Notes: a model not told the origin generated them from the letters alone. DNA of 24,634 nt from Verrucomicrobiota bacterium (GCA_023433275.1 JAEZDN010000063.1:1-24634), one strand, 5' to 3'. Numbered from the stretch's first letter, positions 1 to 7,661 are shown. Numbers and translations: made by a program.

Positions 1-692
1 GACTTGCTGCGCCCTTCGTCCATTCGCGGCACAAGCCTCAGGGCGCAGCAAGTCTGCGCCCCTACGAGAAACGGAAATTGGCGCATACGATTCACCACGA
101 AAGGTCGGATCCGCGTCGCGACTCGCCGCGCGCCGGTAGGGGCCGAGCTCGCTCGATCCATTTCCCGCGAACGCGCTGCATCCGAGCCGAGGACCGAGCA
201 AGCTCGGCCCCTACCACTCGACGGAGCCGCGAGCTGATCCGTCCATAATCGCTTCCTGGTAGGGGCGCAGACTTGCTGCGCCCTTCGTCCATCCGCGGCG
301 CATGCCTCAGGGCGCAGCAAGACTGCGCCCCTACGAGAAACGGAAATTGGCGCATACGATTCGCCACGAAAGGTCGGATCCGCGCCGCGACTCGCCGCGC
401 GCCGGTAGGGGCCGAGCTCGCTCGTCCATTTTCCGCGAACGCGCCGCATCCGAGGACCGAGCAAGCTCGGCCCCTGCCAATCGACAGACGCGCGACTGAT
501 CCACCCGCGATAGTCGCTTCCTGGTAGGGGCGCAGACTTGCTGCGCCCTTCGTCCTCCCGCGGCGCATGCCTCAGGGCGCAGCAAGACTGCGCCCCTACG
601 AGAAACGGAAATTGGCGCATACGACTCACGACGAAGGGTCCGGTCCGTGTCGCGACTCGCCGCGTGCCGGTAGGGGCCGAGCTCGCCCGGTC
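1..692. repeat. Tandem array of paired REP-like palindromes (about 265-269 bp unit, 2.6 copies)
   Basis: The stretch is three head-to-tail copies of a unit starting near 1, 270 and 535; the third is cut short near 692. Each full unit carries two palindrome types, each as an inverted pair. Type A has arms GGGCGCAG and CTGCGCCC around a 5-base loop: forward at 260-283 and 525-548 (partial at 1-14), inverted at 41-64, 310-333 and 575-598. Type B has arms GGCCGAG and CTCGGTC around CTCG: forward at 137-159, 406-427 and 671-692, inverted at 191-213 and 454-475. Spacers between palindromes are also near-identical, so the unit was duplicated recently. Paired inverted REPs resemble bacterial interspersed mosaic elements. 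I see no convincing gene here. Confidence 0.85.
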
Positions 693-727
693 TATTTAAG
701 GATGCGCGAAGAGCCCGCGGTAAACGC

Positions 728-760
728 AAAAAACCCCCGGCGAAAGCCCGGGGGTTTCTT
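728..760 (-). terminator. Rho-independent terminator downstream of flagellin 1
   Basis: A perfect 10-bp stem (731-740 with 748-757) encloses a 7-base loop. Read on the minus strand it is followed by a run of six T. It lies about 145 bases past the flagellin stop at 902, in the right orientation to end that transcript. Confidence 0.8.
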
Positions 761-830
761 GACGGATAGAGATGGCCCCTTGAAGGGTACCGCGGTCTTC
801 CGCCGGAGGCGTCCTGTTCGCCCGCCCTGA

Positions 831-860
831 CCGGGGGGGGCCGCGGGGGGGGGGGGCCGG
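831..860. other. Poly-G low-complexity tract
   Basis: Two G runs (833-840 and 845-856) are separated by CCGC between the flagellin 1 stop and its terminator. It could be a true slippery tract or a sequencing/assembly error. The right end of the window has a similar tract. Confidence 0.6.
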
Positions 861-901
861 CGTGGTTGGGCGAATCAGAACAACCACTGACTGGAGACCG
901 T

Positions 902-1714
902 TTAGCCGATGAGGCGGAGGGCGACCTGCGCGCTCTGGTTGGCCTGGGACAGCATGGCGGTGCCGGACTGAACCAGGATGTTCCAACGCGCGAGCTGCGT
1001 GCTCTCGGACGCCACGTCCACATCGGTGATGCGGCTGTTGGCGGCCTCGAGGTTGGCCTTGTTGATCGTGAGGACCTCGGCCGCGAAACCCAGTCGGCTC
1101 TGCTCGGCGCCGTTTTCGGCGCGGAACGTCGCGACGCTCTGGATCGCATCGGTGATGTCCTCGAGATCGATGTCATCGAGCGAGGTAACCGTGCTGGCGG
1201 TGAGGGCACCCACGCCGCCGGCGGTGCCGCCGAGGTCGCGACCGTTCAGGGTCACTTCCTGGCCGCCATCCTCGGACACCTTGACCGTGAGGTCGCTGGA
1301 GCCGAACAGTTCAACGCTGTTGAACGTCTCGCCGGTGAGGGAATCGAGCTCGGCCTGGAGCGCGGTGAACTCGGAATCATAGTTCGCGAGATCGTCCGAG
1401 TTCTTGGTCGGGTCGCTGTAAAGGGTCTTCAACTCGCTCATGCGGTCGAGAACCTTGCCGGTGACCTTGAGGACGCCGTCCTGCGATTGCAGGAAGGAGA
1501 CCGAGTTCCCGATGTTGCTGGCGGCGGCGCCCGAGCGCTTCGCGGCGGCAGACAGCTTCATCGACACGGCGAGACCGCCCGCATCATCGGACGGGTTGAC
1601 GATTTTCGAACCGCTGGAAAGCCGGTTGAGGCTTTTCTGGAGGGCGGAGTTCGAGGCGGACAGGTTGTTGGCTGCAACCGTCGCCGCGTAGTTGGTATTA
1701 ATCACGACTGACAT
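902..1714 (-). CDS. Flagellin, short form, copy 1
   Basis: Flagellin polymerises outside the cell into the flagellar filament. The 270-residue product has the two conserved ends of the family. The N-terminal D0/D1 helix region spans about residues 1-140, starts MSVVINTN and contains the LNRLSSGSKI and DDAGGLAVS signatures. The C-terminal D1/D0 helix is about residues 190-270, with SRITDVD, LARWNILVQ and AMLSQANQSAQ. Only a small middle part separates them, so the exposed D2/D3 domains are largely absent, as in other flagellins of 270-280 residues. The start is supported by AAGGA a few bases upstream on the minus strand. A close paralogue lies directly upstream in the same direction (1921-2736). 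I found no convincing sigma-28 site directly upstream, so it may be read through from the paralogue or use another promoter. Confidence 0.95.
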   Translation of the reverse strand: MSVVINTNYAATVAANNLSASNSALQKSLNRLSSGSKIVNPSDDAGGLAVSMKLSAAAKRSGAAASNIGNSVSFLQSQDGVLKVTGKVLDRMSELKTLYSDPTKNSDDLANYDSEFTALQAELDSLTGETFNSVELFGSSDLTVKVSEDGGQEVTLNGRDLGGTAGGVGALTASTVTSLDDIDLEDITDAIQSVATFRAENGAEQSRLGFAAEVLTINKANLEAANSRITDVDVASESTQLARWNILVQSGTAMLSQANQSAQVALRLIG

Positions 1715-1874
1715 GGTATCTATCCTTGATTTGTGCGACCTTCCGTCGTCGCCACGGACCCGGCATGCGGCGCCGGATCAGACCGTTCGAAGCGAATGCC
1801 TCAAAGGGGCAGCGCACCACGGGGGCACGCCGAAGGGGAAAGGAACATACAGACAACCGCACTTTTCCTACGCG

Positions 1875-1902
1875 GCGGGACCGGCAATCACTCCGGTCCC
1901 GC
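1875..1902 (-). terminator. Strong hairpin between the two flagellin genes, possible terminator or processing site
   Basis: A perfect 10-bp inverted repeat (1875-1884 with 1893-1902, 8-base loop) lies 19 bases past the stop of flagellin 2. There is no T run after it on the minus strand. It could attenuate, process or stabilise the mRNA rather than fully terminate it. Confidence 0.5.
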
Positions 1903-1920
1903 GCGGACTGGCGGGAACGC

Positions 1921-2736
1921 TTAGCCCTGGAGGAGACGGAGCGCGGTCTGCGCGCTCTGGTTCGCCTGGGCGAGCATCGCCGTGCCGCCCTGGACCAGGA
2001 CGTTCCACCGGGCGAGCTGCGTGCTTTCGGACGCCACATCCACATCGGTGATGCGGCTGTTGGCGGATTCGAGGTTGGCCTTGTTGATCGTCAGCACCTC
2101 GAGGGCGAAGCCCAGGCGGCTCTGCTCGGCGCCGTTCTCGGCGCGGAACGTGGCGACGCTCTGGATCGCATCGGTGATGTCGGTCAGGTCGATGTCGGCC
2201 AGCGAGTCGACCGTGGAGGCGATCAGGGCGCCGATGCCCTCGGCGGTCGAGCTGAGGTCCTTTCCGGTGATCGTCACCTCCGAGGTGCCGTCCTCGGAAA
2301 CGGGAACCCCGAGGTCGCTGGTCCCGAAGAGGGCGACGCTGTTGAACGCCTCGTCGGTGAGGGAATCGAGCTCCGCCTGCAGGGCCACGAACTCGGAATC
2401 GTAGTTCGCCAGGTCGTCGCTGTTCTTGGTCGGATCGCTGTAGAGGGTGAGCAGTTCACCCATGCGCTCGAGCACCTTGCCGGTGACCTTGAGCACGCCA
2501 TCCTGCGATTGCAGGAAGGAAACGGAGTTGCCGATGTTGCTGGCGGCGGCGCCGGAGCGCTTGGCCGCGGCGGACAGTTTCATGGAGACGGCGAGGCCGC
2601 CCGCATCGTCCGCGGGGTTGACGATCTTCGAGCCGCTCGAAAGGCGGTTCATGCTCTTCTGGAGCATGGCGTTCGAGGCAGCGAGGTTGTTCGACGCGAC
2701 GGTCGCGGCGAAGTTGGTGTTGATGACGACTGACAT
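1921..2736 (-). CDS. Flagellin, short form, copy 2
   Basis: This filament subunit of 271 residues is a clear paralogue of the gene at 902. Both share MSVVINTN, long identical stretches around SGSKIVNP, DDAGGLAVSMKL and GNSVSFLQSQDGVLKVTGKVL, and the C-terminal SRITDVDVASESTQLARWN block. They differ mainly in the short central part (about residues 135-185), which is expected to face outward. The frame stays open further upstream (to 2778), but the start at 2736 is chosen for three reasons: it aligns with the paralogue's MSVV, AAGGAAG lies a few bases ahead of it, and the extra residues look non-native. A sigma-28-like promoter lies about 100 bases upstream. The gene is divergent from fliD. Confidence 0.95.
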   Translation of the reverse strand: MSVVINTNFAATVASNNLAASNAMLQKSMNRLSSGSKIVNPADDAGGLAVSMKLSAAAKRSGAAASNIGNSVSFLQSQDGVLKVTGKVLERMGELLTLYSDPTKNSDDLANYDSEFVALQAELDSLTDEAFNSVALFGTSDLGVPVSEDGTSEVTITGKDLSSTAEGIGALIASTVDSLADIDLTDITDAIQSVATFRAENGAEQSRLGFALEVLTINKANLESANSRITDVDVASESTQLARWNVLVQGGTAMLAQANQSAQTALRLLQG

Positions 2737-2839
2737 GGTATCTTCCTTGATTTTTGAGTTGCGACGTCCGTGTCGCATTCGGCTCTTGAGTAGCGGCTCC
2801 TGAGCGGTCCGGCCTTGGTTCTGATTCGCGGCAGGCCAG

Positions 2840-2867
2840 ATAACGGCGCGGGGTGCGAAAAGATTTA
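2840..2867 (-). promoter_or_regulatory. Sigma-28-like promoter for flagellin 2
   Basis: On the minus strand TAAA (2864-2867) is followed after 16 bases by GCCGTTAT (2840-2847), against the FliA consensus TAAA, 15 bases, GCCGATAA. The spacing is one base longer than at the other candidate sites. It would give a leader of about 95 bases. Confidence 0.6.
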
Positions 2868-2993
2868 GCGCGGATTGCGCGGATAAATTTTTTCAGACCC
2901 CAATTGTCGCGCGCGCCGCGGCCGGCATTTTCGCTCGGCCAAACGCCCCCTCAAACCGGCCTGCCGGAGACCCCAAAAAAATTTCTCGGCGGC

Positions 2994-3020
2994 TAAACTT
3001 TTTCCGGGGTTGTCCGATGA
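2994..3020 (+). promoter_or_regulatory. Sigma-28-like promoter for fliD
   Basis: TAAACTTT (2994-3001) matches the -35 consensus at 7 of 8 bases. After exactly 15 bases from TAAA comes TCCGATGA (3013-3020), 6 of 8 in the -10. Transcription would start near 3027, which rules out the upstream TTG at 3010 and favours the ATG at 3049. Confidence 0.7.
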
Positions 3021-3048
3021 AGGAGTGGGGCAGTGTCCCCTTCCTCCC

Positions 3049-4767
3049 ATGGCCTCCCTCCAACTCTCAGGACTCGCCTCCGGCCTCGACTGGAAATCCC
3101 TGGTCGACCAGCTGATGGAATTGGAGCGCGCGCCCATCAGCCGCATCGAGCGCGAGCAGTCGGTCAATACCCAGCAGACCAACGCCTTAAAGGACCTCAA
3201 TACACGCCTGGCCACGCTCCAGACGGCCGCCACCTCGCTCAAGGACCAGACCCTTTTCTCGGGCCGGACCACCGCCTCGTCCACCACCAGCACCACGTGG
3301 AAGCTCAGCGCCACCTCCGGCACCGCCGCCGGCAGCTACGAATTCAACGTCACCCAACTCGCCACCAAGGCCCGGCGCGAGGGCGCCTCCGACATCACGT
3401 CCGGCCTGAACGCCTCCGCCGATGTCTCGGGCCTGACGCTCGCCACCCTGCGCACGGCCACCGCTCCCGTCGGCGGCACCTTCACGATCAATGGCGCGCA
3501 GGTGACCGTCGCCACCACCGACTCACTCGACGATGTCTTCCAAGCCATCTCGACCGCGACCGGCGGCGATGTGACCGCCAGCTACGACCCGGTCACCGAC
3601 AAGATCACGCTGGATAGCGCCACCGACACCGAGATCGTCCTCGGCGCGGCCAACGACACGAGCAATCTCCTCGCCGTGCTGAAACTGGCCAACAACGGCG
3701 CCGGCTCCATCACGAGCCACGGCACGCTCGGCGCCGCGCGCACCAACAACACGCTCGCGAACGCCGGCCTCCGCACCGCCATCACCGCCGTCGACGGCGA
3801 CGGCGCGGGCAGCTTCACCCTCAACGGCGTCACCGTTTCCTACAACGTCAACACCGACTCCCTCAGCACGATCCTGAAGCGCATCAACAGCTCGGGCGCG
3901 GGCGTCACCGCCACCTACGACGCGGTGAACGACCGCGTGTCGCTCGCCAATAATGCCACCGGCGACATCGGCATGACCCTCAGCGAGTCCGCCGGCGGCC
4001 TGCTGGGCGCGCTCGGTCTGACCAGCGGCCACACCAGCGTGCGCGGCGCCAACGCCGAGTTTTCCGTCAACGGCGGCGGGACCATCATCAGCACGAGCAA
4101 CACCCTCGACGCCACCGCGCACGGGATCACGGGACTCTCCGTCACGGCCGACACCGAAGCCACGCAGACCATCACCGTCTCCGCCGACACCGCGAAGATG
4201 AAGGAGAAGATCGAGAGCTTTATCTCGGCCTACAACGCCGTCGGCCTCTTCATCGACGACAAGTCCAGGATCACTTCCGCCAACGGCAAGGTCACCGCCG
4301 CCGTCCTCAGCAACAATCGCGAGGTCCAGGTCTGGCAGCGCGATCTGCGCAACCTCGCCTTCAACGCCATTTCGGGCGGCGGGGCGATCAACCAGCTCGA
4401 CGACCTGGGCATCGCCGTGGATCGCGACGGGCGCCTCTCGGTCAAGGATTCCGCCAAGCTCGACAGCGCGCTGGCCAACAACGCGACGGAGGTTGAAAGC
4501 TTCTTCACCACCGCCTCCACCGGGTTCGCGGCGAAGTTCGACACGCTGGTCGACACCATGATCGATTCGGGCGATGCCGCGCAGGAGCGCCTGGCTTCGA
4601 CCAACAGCGCGCTCGATCGCCAGATCGCCGACCTCGAGCGGCGACTCACGCAACAGCGCGAGCTCCTCACCAGCAGCTTCATCGCCATGGAATCCGCCCA
4701 GTCGCGCATCCAGCAGCAAAGCGCCGCCATCACCAACGCCTTTGGCGGCGGCACCAGCTCCAAATGA
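3049..4767 (+). CDS. fliD: Flagellar filament capping protein FliD (hook-associated protein 2)
   Basis: FliD caps the growing filament and folds exported flagellin at its tip. The 572-residue product starts MASLQLSGLASGLDWKSLVD, the classic FliD N-terminus (ASGLD followed by a helix to about residue 65). The middle holds two flagellin-hook-IN-like repeats, about residues 134-190 (GGTFTINGAQVTV) and 240-330 (GSFTLNGVTVSYN). The C-terminal domain, about 375-565, ends in a long heptad-like region (RQIADLERRLTQQRELL) and the FIAMESA...QQSAAITNAF tail typical of the family. Length is within the usual 450-600 range. A promoter at 2994-3020 starts too close for the longer open frame from 3010, so ATG 3049 is preferred. 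No strong ribosome binding site precedes it. The last four bases overlap the next gene's start (ATGA). Confidence 0.95.
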   Translation: MASLQLSGLASGLDWKSLVDQLMELERAPISRIEREQSVNTQQTNALKDLNTRLATLQTAATSLKDQTLFSGRTTASSTTSTTWKLSATSGTAAGSYEFNVTQLATKARREGASDITSGLNASADVSGLTLATLRTATAPVGGTFTINGAQVTVATTDSLDDVFQAISTATGGDVTASYDPVTDKITLDSATDTEIVLGAANDTSNLLAVLKLANNGAGSITSHGTLGAARTNNTLANAGLRTAITAVDGDGAGSFTLNGVTVSYNVNTDSLSTILKRINSSGAGVTATYDAVNDRVSLANNATGDIGMTLSESAGGLLGALGLTSGHTSVRGANAEFSVNGGGTIISTSNTLDATAHGITGLSVTADTEATQTITVSADTAKMKEKIESFISAYNAVGLFIDDKSRITSANGKVTAAVLSNNREVQVWQRDLRNLAFNAISGGGAINQLDDLGIAVDRDGRLSVKDSAKLDSALANNATEVESFFTTASTGFAAKFDTLVDTMIDSGDAAQERLASTNSALDRQIADLERRLTQQRELLTSSFIAMESAQSRIQQQSAAITNAFGGGTSSK

Positions 4768-5438
4768 ACCCGCGGATCCACCTGCCTCGCGCCCTTCTGG
4801 CCACGCTCGCGCTGGGCGCGCTCCTGGGCTGCAGTTCCGTCAATTCATTGGTCGATCCGCTCGCCGTGGATCCCTCCCTCGGCTACAATCCCGTCAACTA
4901 TCGCGGCGATGCGCGGCTGCCGGCCGACCTTCACCGCGTCGCTGTCCTGCCGGTGCACGGGGGCACGGTGGCCGGCCCCGAGTCTGCCGCCGCGCTCGAC
5001 CGGGTGGTGCTGGCGGCGCTGCAGCAACAACAGCGCTTCGAGGTCGTTCCCATCTCGCGCGCGGATTGCCACCGGGTGTTCGGCGCCACCGATTTTTCCT
5101 CGGTGGAGGCCCTGCCGCACGGTTTCTTGGAGGAACTCGCCCGGCGCTACGCCGTCGACGCCGTCCTGTTCGTCGACCTCACGGTTTACCGACCCTACCA
5201 GCCGATCGCCCTCGGTTTCCGCTCGAAACTCGCCGCCATCCACGACGTGCGCATGGTCTGGGCCTTCGACGAACTGTTCTCCGCCGAGGACCCGCGCCTG
5301 CGCCGGACCATCCGCTCCCGTCAGCGTCATGCCGTCGAGTCGTCGCGCGTCGACCCCACGCCTGCGGTCCTGCAAAGTCCCGCCGGTTTCGGCGCCGTGG
5401 CTGCCGAACTGATGTTCCGCACCCTGCCGCCCCGCTGA
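4764..5438 (+). CDS. Lipoprotein of unknown role coupled to fliD, possibly CsgG/FlgO-like
   Basis: The 224-residue protein begins with a charged N-terminus, a hydrophobic stretch and the lipobox LGALLGC (Cys about residue 23), so it should be a signal-peptidase-II lipoprotein. Residues about 57-180 read like the CsgG/FlgO/LpoB-type periplasmic fold: a strand RVAVLPVHG, a helix with a predicted dimer-like face, then EVVPISRADC and a later VDAVLFVDLTVYRPYQP. This is pattern similarity only. Its start overlaps the fliD stop by four bases (ATGA), so translation is probably coupled and it likely belongs to the sigma-28 transcript. FlgO/FlgT-type lipoproteins help build outer-membrane flagellar structures in some bacteria, which would fit the context. 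I infer an envelope flagellar accessory, but the family is not certain. Confidence 0.7.
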   Translation: MNPRIHLPRALLATLALGALLGCSSVNSLVDPLAVDPSLGYNPVNYRGDARLPADLHRVAVLPVHGGTVAGPESAAALDRVVLAALQQQQRFEVVPISRADCHRVFGATDFSSVEALPHGFLEELARRYAVDAVLFVDLTVYRPYQPIALGFRSKLAAIHDVRMVWAFDELFSAEDPRLRRTIRSRQRHAVESSRVDPTPAVLQSPAGFGAVAAELMFRTLPPR

Positions 5439-5462
5439 GTCGGGCCGGTTCAACCCAACCCC

Positions 5463-5597
5463 GAATGGACACGAAGGAACACGAATGGGATGGATCTGCT
5501 GGCGAGGGCGCGTTGCATGGGATCTCGTCGAGCGAATCCTGGCGCGGGCCCTGTTCCCCCGGCGATCCGTGTCACTTGGTGTCCCTTCGTGGTTTCC
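5463..5597. repeat. Inverted-repeat element with 'ACGAAGG-ACACGAATGG' ends
   Basis: The left end has ACGAAGG and ACACGAATGGG. The right end, near 5566-5597, carries the complementary TGTCCCTTCGTGGTTT. A longer relative with the same ends lies at 15219-15499. The interior is unlike in the two copies. The stretch 5439-5765 holds no convincing gene, only this repeat and the promoter at 5667. Confidence 0.6.
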
Positions 5598-5666
5598 ACT
5601 GTCTGGATCAGGCTGGTGTTTTTCGCTTCCTGCAAAACGCTTACGTGCAGTTTACTTCTTTCGCGC

Positions 5667-5693
5667 TAAAGTCCCGCCCGCCGGCGACGATTA
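5667..5693 (+). promoter_or_regulatory. Sigma-28-like promoter for the fliS operon
   Basis: TAAAGT (5667-5672) is followed, 15 bases after TAAA, by GACGATTA (5686-5693), 6 of 8 matches to GCCGATAA. Transcription would start near 5700, giving a leader of about 65 bases before the ATG at 5766. Confidence 0.6.
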
Positions 5694-5765
5694 ACCTCTT
5701 ATCTCCAACGGCGTTCCCTGTAACAACAGTCAGCGGCTGACCGTGTTTCATCACAACGAAAGCCC

Positions 5766-6047
5766 ATGATCAATTCCGCGTCTTCATCCGACCGAGTGCT
5801 GCGCCCCGAGGGCGTCGTGCTCCATGCCAAGGCCCCCCAGGCCGGCGGGCCCGCGCCCGATCGCTTCTCGCCTGAAAACACCGCCGCGCTCAAGGCCGCG
5901 CTGCAGGAACAGCCCGCGATCCGCCCCGAGGTGGTGGCCCGCGGCCGCGCCCTCGCCGCCGACCCGTCATGGCCGACCCCGGAGGTCCTCCGCTCCGTCG
6001 GTAGCGCCATCCTGTCATCCCCGGATCCCATCGAGCAGGCCGACTGA
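5766..6047 (+). CDS. Small protein, candidate FlgM-like anti-sigma factor
   Basis: The product has 93 residues. The first 35 are Pro/Ala-rich and probably unstructured. After that ENTAALKAALQEQ resembles the helix of FlgM that begins (R)VEALKxAI, and the end PTPEVLRSVGSAILSS resembles the final FlgM helix (DxxKIAxxLI). Between them is an extra segment, IRPEVVARGRALAADP, that is not in classical FlgM. FlgM binds and inhibits sigma-28 and is exported through the finished hook. A first-gene position in a sigma-28-driven operon with two export chaperones fits such a role, but the family assignment is only suggestive. Alternatives are an unrelated flagellar small protein. It ends 5 bases before fliS. 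Confidence 0.4.
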   Translation: MINSASSSDRVLRPEGVVLHAKAPQAGGPAPDRFSPENTAALKAALQEQPAIRPEVVARGRALAADPSWPTPEVLRSVGSAILSSPDPIEQAD

Positions 6048-6052
6048 GCTCC

Positions 6053-6481
6053 ATGTACGCCCAGGATCACGCGCGCACCTACCGCGCCAATTCCATCCTC
6101 ACCGCCAGCCCGGGCCAGCTTGTGCTCATGCTGTTTGATGCGGCGCTCAACTCGCTCGCCATCGCCCGCAAGGCCTGCGACGCGACCGCCACCGACCCGC
6201 GTCAGTTCGAGGTTGCCAACACCCAGATCGTCAAGGCGCAGAAGATCATCGCCGAGCTCCAGGGCACGCTGAACCTCGAGGCCGGCGGCGAGTTCGCCCG
6301 CACGATGCACTCCCTCTACGACTATTACGACCGCCGCCTGCTGGAGGCCAACCTCCGCAAACAGTCCGCGCCGATCGCCGAGGTGGAGCGCCTCCTCGGC
6401 GAGGTTCGCAACGCCTGGTTCGAGATGCTTCGCCAGCAGGATTCGGCCGTCCCCGCCGGGGCCCTCCATCACGTCGCCTGA
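6053..6481 (+). CDS. fliS: Flagellin export chaperone FliS
   Basis: FliS binds the C-terminal helix of flagellin in the cytoplasm, prevents early polymerisation and delivers it to the export gate. The 142-residue protein shows the family hallmark YRANSILTASPGQLVLMLFDAAL (about residues 10-32 in total), with the conserved Tyr-x-x-x-x-Ile and SPGQLVLMLYDGA-type motif, here FDAA. Helices with NTQIVKAQKIIAELQGTLNLE and SLYDYYDRRLLEANLRK match the four-helix bundle of FliS. Length is typical (120-145). It lies second in a tight operon, 5 bases after the preceding gene and 2 bases before the next. The client flagellins are at 902 and 1921. Confidence 0.93.
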   Translation: MYAQDHARTYRANSILTASPGQLVLMLFDAALNSLAIARKACDATATDPRQFEVANTQIVKAQKIIAELQGTLNLEAGGEFARTMHSLYDYYDRRLLEANLRKQSAPIAEVERLLGEVRNAWFEMLRQQDSAVPAGALHHVA

Positions 6482-6483
6482 CG

Positions 6484-6849
6484 ATGGAAACGCCCCTGCA
6501 GGCCGCCACGCGACTTCTGTCCGCGCTCGAGGAGCTGGCGGCGCAGGAAACCCTGCTGATCCGGACGATGGATTTCGTCGAGGCCGTCGCCGTGCAGGAA
6601 CGCTCGGCGCCGCTCGTGGAAAAACTGTGCGCGCTCGCCGCCACGCCCGAGGTGCGGACCTTGCGCCCGCGGGTCGACGCGCTGCTCGATCGCTCCGGTC
6701 AGAACCATCACTTTCTCGATACCCAGCTCGCACGCCTGCAGGGTGAGCTCGCCCGCGTGAACGAGGCCCGCGGCCGCCTGCGCCGCGTCGCCCCCGCCTA
6801 CGGCACCCCGCCCGCCGTCACCCAATCCCGCCTGAACACGGCCGCCTGA
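6484..6849 (+). CDS. Helical flagellar chaperone candidate (FlgN/FliT-like)
   Basis: The 121-residue product is almost wholly alpha-helical by composition: Leu/Ala/Glu/Arg-rich heptads such as LLSALEELAAQETLLIRTMDF and LDTQLARLQGELARVNEARGRLRR. It ends in a short Pro/Thr tail (TPPAVTQSRLNTAA). FlgN and FliT chaperones, which carry hook-associated proteins and FliD, have this length, composition and a similar late-helix-plus-tail design. It follows fliS by 2 bases, the place where fliT is commonly found. Sequence identity to either family is not visible, so the function rests mainly on context. Confidence 0.55.
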   Translation: METPLQAATRLLSALEELAAQETLLIRTMDFVEAVAVQERSAPLVEKLCALAATPEVRTLRPRVDALLDRSGQNHHFLDTQLARLQGELARVNEARGRLRRVAPAYGTPPAVTQSRLNTAA

Positions 6850-6872
6850 CCCGCGCCAAACCGCGCGAGTCC

Positions 6873-7069
6873 CTGGAGCCGGGGCGCCCTCGCCCCGGTG
6901 GGCCATCACCCACGCCGCGATTCCCGCGTCCTGCTTCGTGCCCGTTTCAAAATCAGGGTAGGGGCGCAGTCTTGCTGCGCCCTTCGCACGCTCACGGCGC
7001 AATCCTGCGGCCGCAAAAAATCCCGCCTCCTAAAAATCCCTCCCGGCAGGCGTCGAGCTCGCTCGGTCC
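6873..7069 (+). repeat. Three REP-like palindromes of types C, A and B
   Basis: Type C lies at 6873-6902 (arms CCGGGGCG and CGCCCCGG, loop CCCT), 23 bases after the operon stop, where its hairpin could help end transcription. Type A is at 6959-6982 and a partial type B at 7048-7069. The rest of 6850-7144 shows no gene. Confidence 0.75.
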
Positions 7070-7144
7070 TCGCGACCTCGTCTCTCCCTATTCATCCACG
7101 GACCGCCCCAGGTTGGTCTCCCGATCGGGCCGGCCCATCCAGAA

Positions 7145-7181
7145 CCCAAACCCCAAACCCCAGACCCCAAATCCCAGACCC
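7145..7181 (-). repeat. C-rich tract, G-quadruplex-forming on the minus strand
   Basis: On the minus strand six runs of three or four G are separated by 2-3 bases of T/C/A, the textbook pattern for a G-quadruplex. A run of T (minus strand, from AAAAAA at about 7185-7190) precedes it. It lies just past the stop of the gene at 7193, so the mRNA would carry it. Confidence 0.6.
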
Positions 7182-7192
7182 GATAAAAAACT

Positions 7193-7627
7193 TCACCCCA
7201 CCGCCGCTTCCGCCCCGATCACCGCCGCGGGTTCCGCTTCGGCCTCCATCGCGGGTTCAGTCGCGGCGACAATCGCCACCGCCGGCGGGCCGGCCATCCA
7301 CTTGGCGGCCAGGCGCCGCGCCTCGGTCTTCCATTCGCAACCGGGCTTGGCAAAAATCGAGTGCAACACGGTGGGCTCGCTGCCGGCCCACGAGAGCTCG
7401 GCCTTCAGGCAGGCCGCGCCATCCGCGAGCGCATAGCTCTGCAACAGCACGGCTCCGCGTGGCTTCACGCTTCCGTCGGGCAGATCCACATTCAATTGCA
7501 GGCGGGCGAGACCGCTGCGGTAGTTGACCGCACGGCTGGTTTTCCAGCTGCCGTCATCCGGCGAGGGATCGTCCGCGTGGAGCGAGCGTTCGAAATCGGA
7601 GAGGAAGGAGAGCAGGCGGGAATGCAT
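7193..7627 (-). CDS. Unrecognised protein with a sigma-28-like promoter
   Basis: I do not recognise this 144-residue protein. Residues about 1-120 look like one mixed alpha/beta domain: an amphipathic N-terminal helix (SRLLSFLSDFERSL), then strands such as LARLQLNVDLPDG, GAVLLQSYA and ACLKAELSWAG. The last 30 residues are low-complexity Ala/Glu/Val (AVAIVAATEP, GAEAAVG), probably disordered. There is no signal peptide or membrane segment. The ATG at 7627 lies about 28 bases past the predicted transcription start of the sigma-28-like site at 7662-7688. It is divergent from the sigma-54 activator. I infer a flagellar or chemotaxis accessory from promoter and setting only. Confidence 0.7.
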   Translation of the reverse strand: MHSRLLSFLSDFERSLHADDPSPDDGSWKTSRAVNYRSGLARLQLNVDLPDGSVKPRGAVLLQSYALADGAACLKAELSWAGSEPTVLHSIFAKPGCEWKTEARRLAAKWMAGPPAVAIVAATEPAMEAEAEPAAVIGAEAAVG

Positions 7628-7661
7628 GGAGCGGATGGAAAGGGACTCGGCGCACCCGCCA

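Noticed and set aside
92..568. 158-residue minus-strand open frame in the repeat array
   Set aside because: It translates the REP units and repeats itself with the DNA period.
1..692. CRISPR array
   Set aside because: The repeat unit is about 265 bases, spacers are also repeated, and no cas genes are present.
1715..1920. Sigma-28 or sigma-54 promoter for flagellin 1
   Set aside because: No TNAA-15-GCCGAT pair and no TGGCAC...TTGC pair at proper spacing could be found.
1726..2733. 335-residue plus-strand open frame
   Set aside because: It is antisense to flagellin 2 and shows no domain.
3523..4719. 398-residue minus-strand open frame
   Set aside because: It lies fully antisense to fliD and has the Gly/Val/Asp-rich look of a GC-rich shadow frame.
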